Below, one piece after another: positions 11,762 to 23,544 of a stretch of DNA of 64,000 bases (its first letter is position 1; each line of letters opens with the position of its first letter). Both the position numbers and the translations under genes were made by a program. The notes below the pieces were generated by a model. The model was not told the DNA's origin. It did not search any database and saw only the letters and a program-made list of their open reading frames with translations. The stretch is from NCBI GenBank assembly GCA_905116865.2, contig CAJHNH020000551.1:182501-246500 (forward strand). The letters run 5' to 3'. This DNA is from Candidula unifasciata. Lineage: Eukaryota > Mollusca > Gastropoda > Stylommatophora > Geomitridae.

Positions 11762-12046
11762 GCGGAGTCCGTGGCTAAGGCGTTGCGAGTCCGACTCGTA
11801 AGCCAGCATACCGCGATCGAAACCCACTGCAGGCTGCGTGGATTTTTATCGTGGTATGGGACGTCGCAGGTCGACCCAGCCTAAAATGGGTACCAGGATG
11901 GGCTGTCCTGGGAAAGTAAAGACAGCCGGCGTAATGCTGACCACATTACCCACAGTGTGCTGATGGTCTGTAAAAATACGGGACGCTCTGCCCATATGCC
12001 CGATGCGCCGAAAGGCGTGAAAAGGGATCTTTACTTTACTTTACTT
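11762..12046 (+). mobile_element. SINE-B full-length copy
   Basis: About 285 bp. A tRNA-like head (gtggctaaggcgttgcgagt; B box-like cgatcgaaaccc), the central acccagcctaaaatgggtacc, then the SINE-B/C body (agtaaagacagccggcgtaa) and the tail cgccgaaaggcgtgaaaagg ending in TTTACTTTACTT. It is flanked by aaagcataataag (11749-11761) and aaagtataataag (12047-12059), a 13-bp target-site duplication with one mismatch. Confidence 0.92.
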
Positions 12047-12089
12047 AAAGTATAATAAGAAGACCTCTTTGTACATCATGCTAAAAGTG

Positions 12090-12215
12090 ATAAATCTACA
12101 TTTTTATAGACCAGTGGGAGCGATGGGCGGTGTGGTCAACATAATGCCGGTCGCCTTTACTTCCCAAAATTGTACTTTTACACATTTTAGGCTAGGCCGA
12201 ACTGGGAGCCTATTT
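12090..12215 (-). mobile_element. SINE-C body fragment
   Basis: Read on the minus strand it shows the order of the SINE-B/C body: gggaagtaaaggcgaccggc, a gttgaccacaccgcc-like block and a tggtctataaa block. The head is not clear. The 31-bp array starts about 80 bp further on. Confidence 0.65.
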
Positions 12216-12295
12216 TGACCAGAATAAAACAACCTGCTGCGATGTAGATTTGAAACCTTGCCCTTTGTGCCAGTAGACGAGCGTTGATAGTTCTA

Positions 12296-13425
12296 GTATT
12301 TTCGCAGCACGCAGTACAACCAGTCCCGCAATTTGCAGCACTAAGTACAACTGGTCCTACATTTTGCAGCAAGTATTTCCACTGGTCCCACTTTTCGCAA
12401 CACGGAGTACAACTGGTCCAATATTTTGCAGTACGCGACACGCAGTACACAAAGTACAACTGGTCCCACATTTTGCAGCACGAAGTACAACTTGTTAAAC
12501 AGTTTGCAGCCCGCAGTACAACTTGTTCCACAGTTTGCAGCAAGTATTATCACTGGTCCCACTTTTCGCAACACGGAGTACAACCGGTCCCATATTTTGC
12601 AGCACGGAGTACAACTGGTCCCACCACTTTTCGCAACACAAAGTACAACTGGTCCCACATTTTGCAGCATGGAGTACAACTGGTCCCACATTTAGCAGCA
12701 TGGAGTACAACTGGTCCCACATTTAGCAGCATGGAGTACAACTGGTCCCACATTTTGCAGCATTGAGTACAACTGGTCCCACATTTTGCACCATGGAGTA
12801 CAACTGGTCCCACATTTTGCACCATGGAGTACAACTGGTCCCACTTTTCGCAACACGAAGTACAACTGGTCCCAGATTTTGCACCATGAAGTACAACTGG
12901 TCCCAGATTTTGCAACCCGGAGTACAACTGGTCCCACATTTTGCACCATGAAATACAACTGGTCCCACATTTTGCACCATGGAGTACAACTGGTCCCACA
13001 TTTTGCACCATGAAGTACAACTGGTCCCAGATTTTGCAGCATGGAGTACAACTGGTCCCACATTTTGCACTATGGAGTACAACTGGTCCCACATTTTGCA
13101 CCATGGAGTACAACTGGTCCCAGATTTTGCACCATGGAGTACAACTGGTCCCGCACTTCACAGTAGGGAGTACAACTGATCCCGCACTTCACAGTAGGGA
13201 GTACAACTGGTCCCACATTTTGCACCATGGAGTACAACTGGTCCCACATTTCACAGTAGGGAGTACAACTGGTCCCACACTTCACAGTACAAAGTACAAC
13301 TGGTCCCGCACTTCACAGTAGGGAGTACAACTGGTCCCGCACTTCACAGTAGGGAGTACAACTGATCCTACAGTTTGCAGCATGGATAAAACAGGTCCCA
13401 GATTTTGCAGCATGGAGAAGAACTG
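12296..13425. repeat. 31-bp tandem array, about 36 copies
   Basis: Units of gtacaactggtcccacattt plus tgcaccatgga with variants (ttcgcaacac, cacttcacagtagg). Because 31 is not a multiple of three, frames rotate through the array. Overlapping open frames in all phases (MWDQLYSML-like) reflect lack of stops only. The left part is more divergent than the centre. Confidence 0.96.
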
Positions 13426-13436
13426 ATAAACTACGG

Positions 13437-13620
13437 TAGAAAGTTTTGGTTGTTCGTCCAATTCTGGTTTTCTTCTAGAACTTTAGTTTTGCGTGCACTT
13501 CCGTTTTTCACATCTGGTTTATTTGTATGCAGACTAGTGCCTCGTGTATCAAACAGATGCACTCCGACTTCGAAAGTAAAACCCATAATTAGTCGCCTTT
13601 TACGACACGCTTATTTGGAA
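13437..13620 (-). mobile_element. Family D retroposon, minus strand
   Basis: The reverse complement shows family D blocks: gtgtcgtaaaaggcgactaa, ttcgaagtcggagtgcatct, gcatacaaataa, and the ccagaattggacgaacaacc region. The 5' end runs into a G-rich run at 13629-13643. Confidence 0.75.
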
Positions 13621-14001
13621 GGAGAAAGGGGGGGGGGGGGGGGTGTCCATGACCAAGCATAACCGAACACGGGTGGTGTCTCTTGCAGCAAGTGTTTGTA
13701 ACGTTTAGCATTGGACCAGCCATTCGTTTGCCTAACATAGAATTCAGGGCAAGTCGTTTGTGTATTTCTGGATGTGTACGACCAAATCCTGTTGGGTGTA
13801 AGCAACCCATGACCCATAAAACATGAAAATAAAGGAAGAACTATGTGGGTCGATAGATGTTTTTGTTGGATATAAAGGAGATTTTCTCAATGGCAAGCGG
13901 CTGCATACAAATGTTAGTAGCCTTAACAAATTTGGTATTTGTGCCAGTTATATTAGGCCGAGGCGATCAATCAATCAATTACTTGATTAATCAAAAAATT
14001 A

Positions 14002-14530
<529 letters not shown>

Positions 14531-14819
14531 CTGTCTGTCTGCCTGTCAGTTTGTCTGCCTAAACCCACCTGGAACCGTTCACTGTGGTCAAATACACAAC
14601 CAGATCTACTAGCATAACTAGCGAAGCCAGGTTACTTTAATATGCTCTGACCAGATGCCAAAAGAAAACCAACGCATTATACGATGACTAGAATATCAAA
14701 CAGGAATTGCGATAGCCATGTGGCTAAAAACTTGCCTGCTGGCCAGAAAATCTTCAGTTTCAATGTTTATAAAATGACTTTGGCTCCGATGTCGACCCAG
14801 CTACAAAAAGGGGCCAGGC

Positions 14820-15095
14820 AATATAAAATAAAGAACCCTTTTAACCGCTTTCAGGTATATCGGGCATAGGCCTATATTTTATAGAGCAATCGGTGTTTGG
14901 TGGTTGATGCGGTCAACATAGCGCCGGCCGCCTTTACTTCCTGGGACTTTTTTTGGTAGACTTACCGATTTTTAAAGTTGGTCATTTGGCCAAAGTCATT
15001 TCTGAAAAAAAGTCTGGCTCCGTTTGGATTTGAACCCATGACCATCAGATCCGCAGGCGAGCGTCTAGCCACTTCTAGCCACTTCACCAAGGGCA
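14820..15095 (-). mobile_element. SINE-C copy, minus strand
   Basis: On the minus strand, a tRNA-like head around 15000-15090 (rc: tggctagacgctcgcctgcg; B box gggttcaaatcc), then a gactttggcc linker and the body (ggaagtaaaggcggccggcg) with the 3' tail at the left (tatgcccgatatacctgaaa). Confidence 0.8.
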
Positions 15096-17320
15096 AGTCC
15101 CACCAGGCAGACGTCATGACAAGTAAAGACTCCCCGGAGCGATGTTGACCACATCTTTCTCCAAGTGCCTAGTGGGTCTCCAGACGGTGCCCCAAACACC
15201 GTGTTCTGGATGGGCAGATCTTACATCTAGAATTGTCCAGGAAATGTATAAGAGGGTCGGGGGCCCCTCCTTCCCCATCCGTCAGCATCAACAGAACCAA
15301 CAGCGAGCCACGCGTTGCCTGCACCTGAAAGAGTTACCACAGAACACTCCTAGCCCGGCCCACCTAATAATGCAAAACTGAACGTCCCACCCCACTTAAA
15401 AGAACCCTGAAGCAAGTTTTCCAGCTAGGTGAACTGCGTTGCTTGTCATTGAGGGAGACCTCACCAAATTCACAAGGAAAAGCCCCGATCCATAGCGATA
15501 AAAATCGCCGTGCTTCGGACACAATCAGGCCCGGAGATCATAAAAATAGAAAGCCTAAAAACAGGTAGAGAAGCTTTTAACTTTATGGACTTTCTTTGTG
15601 GCTGACTTCAATACGTACATCAATAGATTGAAATAAAGCGGCAACATGCAGAACATGAAAAGTCACACATGAATGGATTAGTGAATTCCTTGCGCTGATG
15701 AATGAGTGAGCTAATCTGTGGGAAAGACACGCTTGGCTGGTTCAATGAAAAGGGGGACATTATAAAATGTGGGAATACAAAATGAACGGTTAAATGTGCC
15801 ACCGGAAGCTCGGGCTGAAGAAACTTTCCAAGCAAGATATCGTGCTAGACATATCATAATTTTGCACATTATTATTATTTGTTAATCCCCGGTTCGGGTC
15901 TTTGGGTTCACTTCGATTAGCAACATTCGAAATATCAGATCGGCCGGGTAGAAACACAATCCTTGTACATGGCCAGATAATGGCAGTGAAGGGAGCGTTG
16001 CGGTTAGTACGTTTGGCCGCAGGCTTGCTTGTCGCGTGTTGTTTAATTCATCTTGTGGTGAGATTTTTCTCGCTGTTGAGAAGCAATGGAGGTAAATGTA
16101 GTTGCTGCTGCGTATTGCAGTGTCGGGCATGCATGTCCTAGCTGTAACAGTCGCTTACATTTTCTAGAGAAAATACATTAGTTTGCTCTATATTATTAAT
16201 GTTTACTATATATTACAAATGCGGTTTAAATTTCGAACATAGCGATATAAATGATCGCTACATGCTTACGCCACTAATGCAAATATTGTAACTTGTGAAA
16301 GCTACCAGTTACTAGTACTACGAAGCTAGCTGCAGCTCTTGACCCCCAAGCGATGAGAGAGAAAATATCACACGACGTCCTTTCCAGTCTAATCGTTACC
16401 CACTAACGCTTACATGTGCGAACTGATCACACCTCGCCACTTGTATGTATAATGACCAAAACGAATATAAAAAAAAAAAAAATACAAACACGGAATAGGA
16501 TGCTTGGATTTTAATATACACATCACTAATGAACAGCTGGGATCTAGAATGGCAAAAAGGGTTGGTTGAAAAACAAAAGCGGGAAAAAAGGGGAGGGGGA
16601 CGAAAGCTATTGAATGTTGAGGTGAGAAAATATGTGGGCGTTAAATATCATACACTGAGAACAAGCTGATCGTAACACAGCTAAAGATAAACTGATTGGC
16701 ACCTTTCCGTACTTCTATACGATAGTGTTCTACTGTGATATGAGGATGCATGAGAGTGACATCCCATGGCGATGGCGATATATATATATATCTCTGAAGT
16801 TTTGCTCGTAGTTTTAATTTCTTATGTCCTTATGATTTTAAAATTTATGTTTGCACATGTGATGCTATTATCTTAAAGCTGCGAATTTTTAAAATCTGTA
16901 TTTCACTAATATTTTGTAAACCGATAATGAATATAAAAATACAGAAGTTGACAGATGCGGGGAGATTGTTTGGACAATAATTCATACGTGCAGCGGAGCG
17001 TGGTGATTAGTTTGATAACCTATCCAGCATACAATGAATAATCCGCAACTCAAGGTAGACTAATGCTAAATGTGATCACCTGAGAGTGAAATGTCCATGA
17101 TGCGTGTGCAGTCTTATGTTTTGAATACTTCCTGTTACTCGATTAACTTTAAACTTGCTGATTGTTTGCTTTGAATTGCTGTCTATTTTTTTTTTAAATT
17201 ATAATGCAAATAAGGAAAAATGAAAACTAGATGCTTGCTTGCATTAAATAAAAATTAATCTCAGAAGGACATGATTATTAATAGATTGCATGCTTAACTT
17301 TAACAACTTACAATAACATA
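15096..17320. other. mostly unassigned intronic sequence
   Basis: 15115-15215 looks like another SINE-C body fragment (agtaaagactccc..atgttgaccacatc). The rest is AT-rich with no tandem array longer than a short TA run near 16781 and an A run near 16470. The 79-residue frame at 15902-16141 has a hydrophobic patch but no recognised family. Confidence 0.5.
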
Positions 17321-17321
17321 A

Positions 17322-17520
17322 TCAGGTCGTCCCCATGTGGGATGCAATTTCTTTGTTGTTTGAAGCCCCACCCTGGCTTCTGCCGGGGGCCCTAAATATA
17401 ACCAAGGCATAGATATGGCCTAACAGCTGAAAGGGGTTCCGGTACCTCTCCACGGGTGATCCATATCCACATGTTAGCACTTTTTGTCACTAGGTGGGGT
17501 AGTTGGGTACAACTACCAAC
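17322..17520 (+). mobile_element. Element E copy
   Basis: Shares the ordered blocks of family E: gtccccatgtgggatgcaat, tttgaagccccaccctggct, tgccgggggccc, ggcctaacagctgaaagggg, acctctccacgggtgatcc, ggtggggtag. It is about 200 bp, somewhat diverged. Confidence 0.75.
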
Positions 17521-17649
17521 CAACCAACACGCAAATTACACTGAATGGTTACTAAGAGGATTTTTTAAAAATAGGCACGATTTCTGGAACGGACTATACC
17601 TCTCAATGAGCTGACTCTGGCGACTACGGTTCTAAACTGGTTAATGTAA

Positions 17650-17890
17650 CGACAGTCGGCTCTGTGGCTAAGTCGATGCAAACGCTCCGTAATGCCAGGA
17701 TGCCGGGTTCGATTTCAGCTGCTGGCCATGCGCCTTGCATTGGTTTCGACAGTTGTATCAAGAAAGAAGACCGTCAAGAAGCAATAGCAAACTACTGGAC
17801 ATAAATTTGCCTAGATAAACCACACAACAGCTAGGGGCTGTTGGGGTTGGTTCTGCAACGTCCTGTAAAGGATTCGCTACTAACCTGAGA
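17650..17890 (+). mobile_element. SINE-F (tRNA-derived)
   Basis: Starts with a tRNA-like head: A box ctgtggctaagtcgatgc, B box gccgggttcgatttc. The body includes ggtttcgacagttgtatcaa and gcaatagcaaactactggac. A minus-strand copy lies at 41849-42103. Confidence 0.82.
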
Positions 17891-17944
17891 GTAACGACTA
17901 AGAGCTACTGCATGGCTTTCACGTCGTGCAGCTTTGACTGGTGT

Positions 17945-18141
17945 GTCTAGACATTACACCGTGACATTATACCGTGACATTACACCGTGACATCACACCG
18001 TGACAATACATCGTGGCACTACACCGGGACATTACATCGAGACATTGCACAGGGGCATTACACCGTGACAATACACCGGGACATTACACCGTGACATTAC
18101 ATTGTGACACTACACTGGGACATTACACCGTGACATTACGC
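17945..18141. repeat. 13-bp tandem array, about 14 copies
   Basis: Units of acattacaccgtg with point variants, ending at the start of the family D copy. Confidence 0.93.
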
Positions 18142-18432
18142 ACATTCCCCATGTGGGTTCTAAGGCCCTGTTATAGGGAAAACAAGAATATACCCACTGC
18201 CAACCCGAAAGCATGTCGTAGGAGTTGACTGACTGGGAGCTTCCTTCAAATTCGAAGTGCATCTGCCTCTATAGGCAAGGAACCAACAGTCTGCATTAAA
18301 ATTGGTCAGATCTGTCAAACGGATGCACACGCAACACTCAGGTTCTGGGACAGGACTGCAGTCCAGAAGTGGACAAACAACCAGAACTTTCGGCCCCAGA
18401 GTTTACAGCTGGTGAATGCGAAGAAGAAGGTT
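18142..18432 (+). mobile_element. Family D retroposon, full copy
   Basis: Reference copy, about 290 bp: ccatgtgggttctaaggccc, gttatagggaaaacaagaat, gcatgtcgtaggagttgact, gggagcttccttcaaattcg, ggcaaggaaccaacagtctg, cacacgcaacactcaggttc, ccagaagtggacaaacaacc, tttacagctggtgaatgcga and a GAAGAAGAAGG tail. No RNA polymerase III boxes were clear, so the origin of its head is unknown. Confidence 0.82.
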
Positions 18433-18506
18433 ACACAGATAATGTGTGTATAGGTCGTGTGTATATGTGTGTTTGTACGTGTGGGCGTGTTGTTTGTATA
18501 CCCTTT

Positions 18507-18957
18507 AATGATTAATGTCTAATGATCAATGAGGTGTATAATGATCAGAGAGGTGTCTAATGATCAATGAGGTGTCTAATAATCAATGAGGTGTCTAATG
18601 ATCAGAGAGGTGTCTAATGATCAATGAGGTGTATAATGATCAATGAGGTGTCTAATGATCAATGAGGTGTATAATGATCAATGAGGTGTATAATGATCAA
18701 TGAGGTGTCTAATGATCAATGAGGTGTCTAATAATCAATGAGGTGTCTAATGATCAATGAGGTGTCTAATAATCAATGAGGTGTCTAATGATCAATGAGG
18801 TGTCTATTGATCAATGAGGTGTCTAATGATCAATGAGGTGTCTAATAATCAATGAGGTGTCTAATGATCAATGAGGTGTCTAATAATCAATGAGGTGTCT
18901 AATGATCAATGAGGTGTCTAATGATCAATGAGGTGTCTAATGATCAATGAGGTGTTA
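18507..18957. repeat. 19-bp tandem array, about 24 copies
   Basis: Units of taatgatcaatgaggtgtc with a few variants (ataat, agag), starting about 75 bp after the GAA tail of the family D copy. Confidence 0.95.
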
Positions 18958-19312
18958 TCTTCACTATGAAGACTGGCTTTAGTATATCCCCAATTCACTC
19001 TCATGTTTCTACTATCTCAGACTGCTGTTCGTCGTCTCTTAATGCTGTCCTCCGAATTGTAACGATGTCTACGGCTTGCTCTGTTGCCACCTACTTTCTG
19101 TTGACCTGCAGTGTGGTTTTTAAGAGAAAGTGTCGTTTGCTAAAATGGCCAGAAATATTTCACTTCTCTCTTTTCTTTTCTGTATAATTTATTTCTGTAG
19201 ATCTATTTTCATTCTCTACCTCTTAATAACCAATATATTTCAATGGTTTTTGTTTTCATGAAGTACGACACACTCTCCCTCTTATGTATCCACAAATCTG
19301 GAGATTAATCTT

Positions 19313-19556
19313 CATCATCTTCTTCTTCTCCTTCGTATTTTCATGCTTCTGCTTCGCGTTCAATTGTTATAACGTTTTGGGTGTTTGTCAACCTTTAGAC
19401 TTTAGTCATTTTTCCAGAACCTGAGTGTTACGTGCACATCTGTTTCACAGATCTGGCTTATTTGTATGCCCACTCTTGGTTCCTTGGTTCTCATGCAGAT
19501 GTACACCGACTTTGAAGGAATCCCCACTTAGTCGACTCCTACGTCACGCTAGTTGG
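19313..19556 (-). mobile_element. Family D retroposon, minus strand
   Basis: The reverse complement has the GAAGAAGAAGATGATGAAG tail at the left, the ggcttatttgtatgc and cttggttccttgg blocks reversed, and ends in the cgtaggagtcgactaagtgg block at the right. Confidence 0.75.
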
Positions 19557-19846
19557 GGAGGCAGTGGATCCCACAATGGTACCCAAAAACCCTAGAACCC
19601 TAACGATCACCTTCCCCAGCAAGTAAACTTAATAACCAACAAGCTGGAAAACCGTGTTTCACAAAGATATTTTGTAGTCATAAACTTTCTGTGTGTTTTT
19701 TTAGTTGGCACAGGAGCGGAGCAACTATGGGGTGACGCGTTTGCTATGAAGCTGAAACTAAGACTACCAGATTTCCAGACTACCTGGAACCCTAACGGAG
19801 TGTCCAGGGATTCAGTTTGATTTTATTTGTATTATACAAAGAAAGG

Positions 19847-19852
<6 letters not shown>

Positions 19853-19935
<83 letters not shown>
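19853..19935. repeat. (GA)n microsatellite
   Basis: About 41 perfect GA dinucleotides. Confidence 0.97.
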
Positions 19936-19938
<3 letters not shown>

Positions 19939-20334
19939 AAGGGAGGAAAAAAAAACAAATTTAAAAGAACATAATTTATACACATAAGTTTCCAAATTAT
20001 AAATTAAATGAAAATAAAAAATAAATCAGCATTAATTAACAGCAAAAAACCACACATCATCTTAATCCATCATCCGGTAGCCACTGAGTGACCTTGACCG
20101 ATTCTGTGGTTAACGAACGTGCCGGCACACAAAACGCAATGCCAACTCCAAGATCGTTAGTTTCAATGTATGAGCGACACACGTCATGCAGCCCAAGTCT
20201 GCAGAACAACCTGATAACTTCCGCAGATGTGTAACGTGTTTTTTCACGAAAATTGACACGAGAAGCTCTCGACTTTTATTTAATGGCAACTTGTTGGGGT
20301 TAAAACCGTTATGGGCCCGCCTCTCCGTCTAGAC

Positions 20335-20937
20335 CAGGGGTTCTTAACATTCTTAATGCCTTACCCTTTAATACAGATTCTCATGTTGAGGTGACCCCAA
20401 ACCATAAAATTATTCTCGTTGCTACTTCATAACTGTACTTCATAACTGTACTTCATAACTCTGCACAACTTGGTGGAATACTGATACATGATAAGGCAGA
20501 CGTGGTCAGGGCCTTGTGGAAGAGCGTGTACAGTTCGGTGGAGCAGATGGATCACCACAATCTGGTGAGATTGATGCAGCGGGGAGTGACGAGAGGTTCT
20601 GGCAGATGCTCGAGGCTCAGAGGAAAGGCAAGACGGACGTTTAATCAGAATGCTACTGGCACTATTAGTATCGGAACTCTTTGCTAGCTGCTGAATATGG
20701 GGACAGAGCGCTTATGGGAATGCCCCGAGTGTTGTGATGTCGGTTCTTGAATCAAATCAAATCAAATCTACTGTAATTTTGCAACTTATAAGAATCGTAA
20801 TGTAATCGTATTCTGATATGCAGGATGTATTTTCTTTGTTACAGATTGAACATAATTAATCACAAAAATAAATGCAGTTATATACTGTGAAATATTTTTT
20901 TGTAATTACAAATAAATTAAATTTGGTCTTAAAGCCT
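20335..20937 (+). mobile_element. hAT transposon fragment resembling SPIN/URR1, interrupted by LINE H
   Basis: 20335-20462 begins caggggttcttaacattctt and contains accataaaattattctcgtt and gctacttcataactgta. 20766-20937 continues with actgtaattttgcaacttat, a gatatgcaggatgtattttc block and aattacaaataaat. From memory this order resembles the SPIN/URR1 group of hAT-Charlie elements. The cttcataactgta 13-mer is repeated three times at 20424-20462. The two arms are split by a LINE end. No transposase frame remains and the second terminal repeat was not identified. Confidence 0.6.
20463..20764 (+). pseudogene. LINE H 3' end (RNase H tail), inserted in hAT fragment
   Basis: Frame +: MVRALWKSVYSSVEQMDHHN follows LGG..IHDKADV-like sequence; after one in-frame stop it reads LLNMGTERLWECPECCDVGS and stops. 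The same C-terminal signature (ERxW-xxP-x-CCDVxS) is found at 43640-43965 and 52445-52690. The fragment ends in a short (caaat)n tail, typical of LINE 3' ends. Only the tail of the polyprotein after the RNase H core is present. Confidence 0.75.
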
Positions 20938-21884
20938 GGTGTAGTATGGATAACAGTCTTAATGTAGCAAGAGTAAACGACACTGGAACAGTTTGAGACA
21001 ATATGCGTAAAAAGCCAAAGTCAGGGGGAAGGTTGAGATTGATTCCTTTTCACGAGATCAGAAATTCTTGGTCCAATGTTTGCAAGAGCGCGACGAAGAT
21101 CACCGCCCACAGCAAGTTTACGTGTTTATTTAGACTTGATAACCACAAAACTGGAAAACTCTGTTTCACAAAGATATGTTGTAGTTAATGGAAGAAGAAG
21201 GGGATTCGCAGTCTCAGGCAGAACAAGATATGGCTGCAAACACTTGATCCAGAATTGGGTAACTTGCATTGTGGAGAAATCAGTTCTCACTGCATTTTTG
21301 TTAATGAATTCAATGAACTTGTGCTGTCTCAGGAACATCTTCAACTTTGACTGTGAATTGTCTTCTGGCAAGTGCGAATTGGGCGTCAGGTAGATTGGGA
21401 AAGTACGATGATATTTCGTCTGCAAGCATGTACAAGTGGTCTTTCACAAAAATTATCACTCGCAGTCTTTTTGTCTGGTTCGATGTCATGTTCCGCAAGG
21501 AAAGCAGATAAGGTACATTTTATTTGCATCCAATTTCACTTTTTTTTTTAATTTTCCCATATTGCTTTCTAATAGAGGTCTGTGAGGAGTAGGTAAGCCT
21601 TGTTAAGAATCCTAAAGTGTACTCCAAGGGTGCTTTCCCAACAGTGTGAAAGGCTAAAGCTTTAGGTAATGGTGCGTTAATCGGTCTGCTAATACACAAA
21701 CGAGCGCCGACCAAGATAGAACCAGTCAAGGCTGACTCAGCCAACGAAGTGATCGAATCCGTGTCAAGTAATTAGTTATCGAGAATCGGACGACGAATAG
21801 AGCGTTAGCGAGCGGGCGACGAGAGGTGCTTTCGAATGGGCTGACAAGCGAGTGTAGAGATGAGACATTAGCTCTCAGGTCGAG
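20938..21884. other. no recognised feature
   Basis: Apparently single-copy intronic sequence. Overlapping short frames at 21076-21425 on both strands show no family match. Confidence 0.5.
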
Positions 21885-22045
21885 CAAGCCTTAAATAGGT
21901 ACCAGGTATAGTTCTGAAAAGTAAAGACAGCCCACGTCATGCTGACCAAAGTACCCACCGAATGCCGATTGCAGTATTAAATATAGGTCTAAACCGATGT
22001 GCCTAATACGCCCAAAGGCGTGCAAAAGGGTCCTTTACTTTACAA
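21885..22045 (+). mobile_element. SINE-C body/tail fragment
   Basis: Has the central taaataggtaccagg, agtaaagacagcccacgtca, and the tail cgcccaaaggcgtgcaaaag followed by TCCTTTACTTTAC. The tRNA-like head is missing. Confidence 0.75.
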
Positions 22046-22954
22046 GCATTAATGAAAGTTTTTGACTTTTTGGATAGAAAAGATTATCAGAAATGAATCT
22101 GTCCAGCCCCGCAACCCCTTTTTTTTTCTTCTTTGTCCTACCACTATGATCGCCGACATAAACAAGACACTGGGCGAGGCGTGTGGCTCATCCCATTAAC
22201 ATTTTCGGGAACAGGAAGTGGGGATTGGGTGGGGCTTTGAAGGGCCTGAACTTTGTTAACTGAATAATAAAAATGATAATTGTAACTATTAGACGCTGAG
22301 CGACACACACACACACACACACACACACACGCCTAAGGCGACAACACATACACACACGCAAATATATGTATATTTACACACACAACAAGCATAAACAAAT
22401 ACCTATAAAAAAAGAGAGAATCTACACATGGTTAAGTTGGGGCCTAATAAATCTTATAATGAAAGAAAACAATTCTACAATGTTTTTTTTTGGGGTGGAA
22501 ATGGTAGGGCGGTAGCCTCAAGGGACCTTAGGCCTTAGGTAGCGGCGCCTTGGAACATTACCTAAAATACGCGACTGCCTAACAATTCCTACTCCTACGG
22601 CAGCATCTGTTATGTGACCGCCTGTTGACTTTTGTATATGAATTACTGTAAGTTACAAATGACCGATTCATAAATGATGAGTTGTCAAATGACAAACACG
22701 CATTTAAACGCCCCCTGAAAGTGGCATCAAGCGCAGCTTTTGAAACACGGAGCACCTGCGAGATCTAGACATCAGTGGTTCCGGCTGGTTGATTCTGAAT
22801 AGGATCACTTTCATTGTACACTTGGATGGCTCCATGAGTGCCACGGTCTCCTCCCACAGACCACCCTATGGGAACGTGAACACAGTGCAAGCACGCAGCT
22901 AGAAAGAACAGGGGAGACTAGTGTGTATTTGAAGGGTTGAAGAACAGATCAACA
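22046..22954. other. no recognised gene; short (CA)n
   Basis: Contains a (CA)n run at about 22303-22330 and otherwise unassigned sequence. Confidence 0.5.
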
Positions 22955-23522
22955 TCATGACGCAAGGGTAGTTACCCATCGGTGCTCCGTTCTATCTTTA
23001 ACTTAAGACTGAATCCGAAGAATCTAAGCGCAATGCAAGAACTTAGTAGCCCGGCGGAGATCCTGAGATACTTTGGGTAGATCTTTTATATTTAAAGTTT
23101 GCCCACGCTTATTATCTTATGCAGTTTCGTCCTTTTCAGGACGAAATTTTTCGTTATTTGAAGCCCCACCCTGGCTTTTGCCAGGGGCCGCAATATAGAC
23201 AGGCCATAAATATGGCCAATTGTCTGAACGCGGTTTCTGGGACCTCCCCACGGCGATCCTCATCCACATGGTGGCACTTTGTGTCATCGAGTGTTTATCG
23301 CTTGTGTGATGTGCTGGTGGGGTAGAAAATCAGTCAGTTTGCCCGGGCAGCGACGTTAGGCTACTTTTTTCGATTTCCAACTGCCAAGGGATTTTTTTTT
23401 TTTTTTTAAACTTTACATAGGCAACAATGCACACGGGCGTGCGATCTCACTACCCAGAGACCAGGGTAAATTACCGAAAGTCCACGTGAAAGAATCCCAG
23501 CCTTCACCGGGCCTGAACCGGA
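22955..23522. repeat. Family I repeat, interrupted by element E
   Basis: Both sides match the uninterrupted copy at 30785-31118: left gggtagttacccatcggtgc, actttgggtagatctttt; right gatttccaactgccaaggga, cacacgggcgtgcgatctca. On the minus strand a B box-like ccggttcaggccc is present at the right end, suggesting a tRNA-derived element in minus orientation. A 42-bp array follows at once. Confidence 0.75.
23105..23335 (+). mobile_element. Element E insertion with 9-bp target-site duplication
   Basis: 231 bp inserted into family I. The 9-mer agtttgccc flanks it at 23096-23104 and 23336-23344, while the uninterrupted family I copy has one such site (attttgcccggg near 30938). Blocks: tttcgtccttttcaggacga, gaagccccaccctggctttt, gccaggggccgcaatataga, ctccccacggcgatcctcat, gtgtttatcgcttgtgtgat. 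It encodes nothing recognisable. The boundaries are better supported here than for the other copies. Confidence 0.88.
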
Positions 23523-23544
23523 AAGACAGATTTGTCTCTCTTTC

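Noticed and set aside
21076..21425. Overlapping frames of about 100 residues on both strands
   Set aside because: No known domain, no codon or splice evidence.
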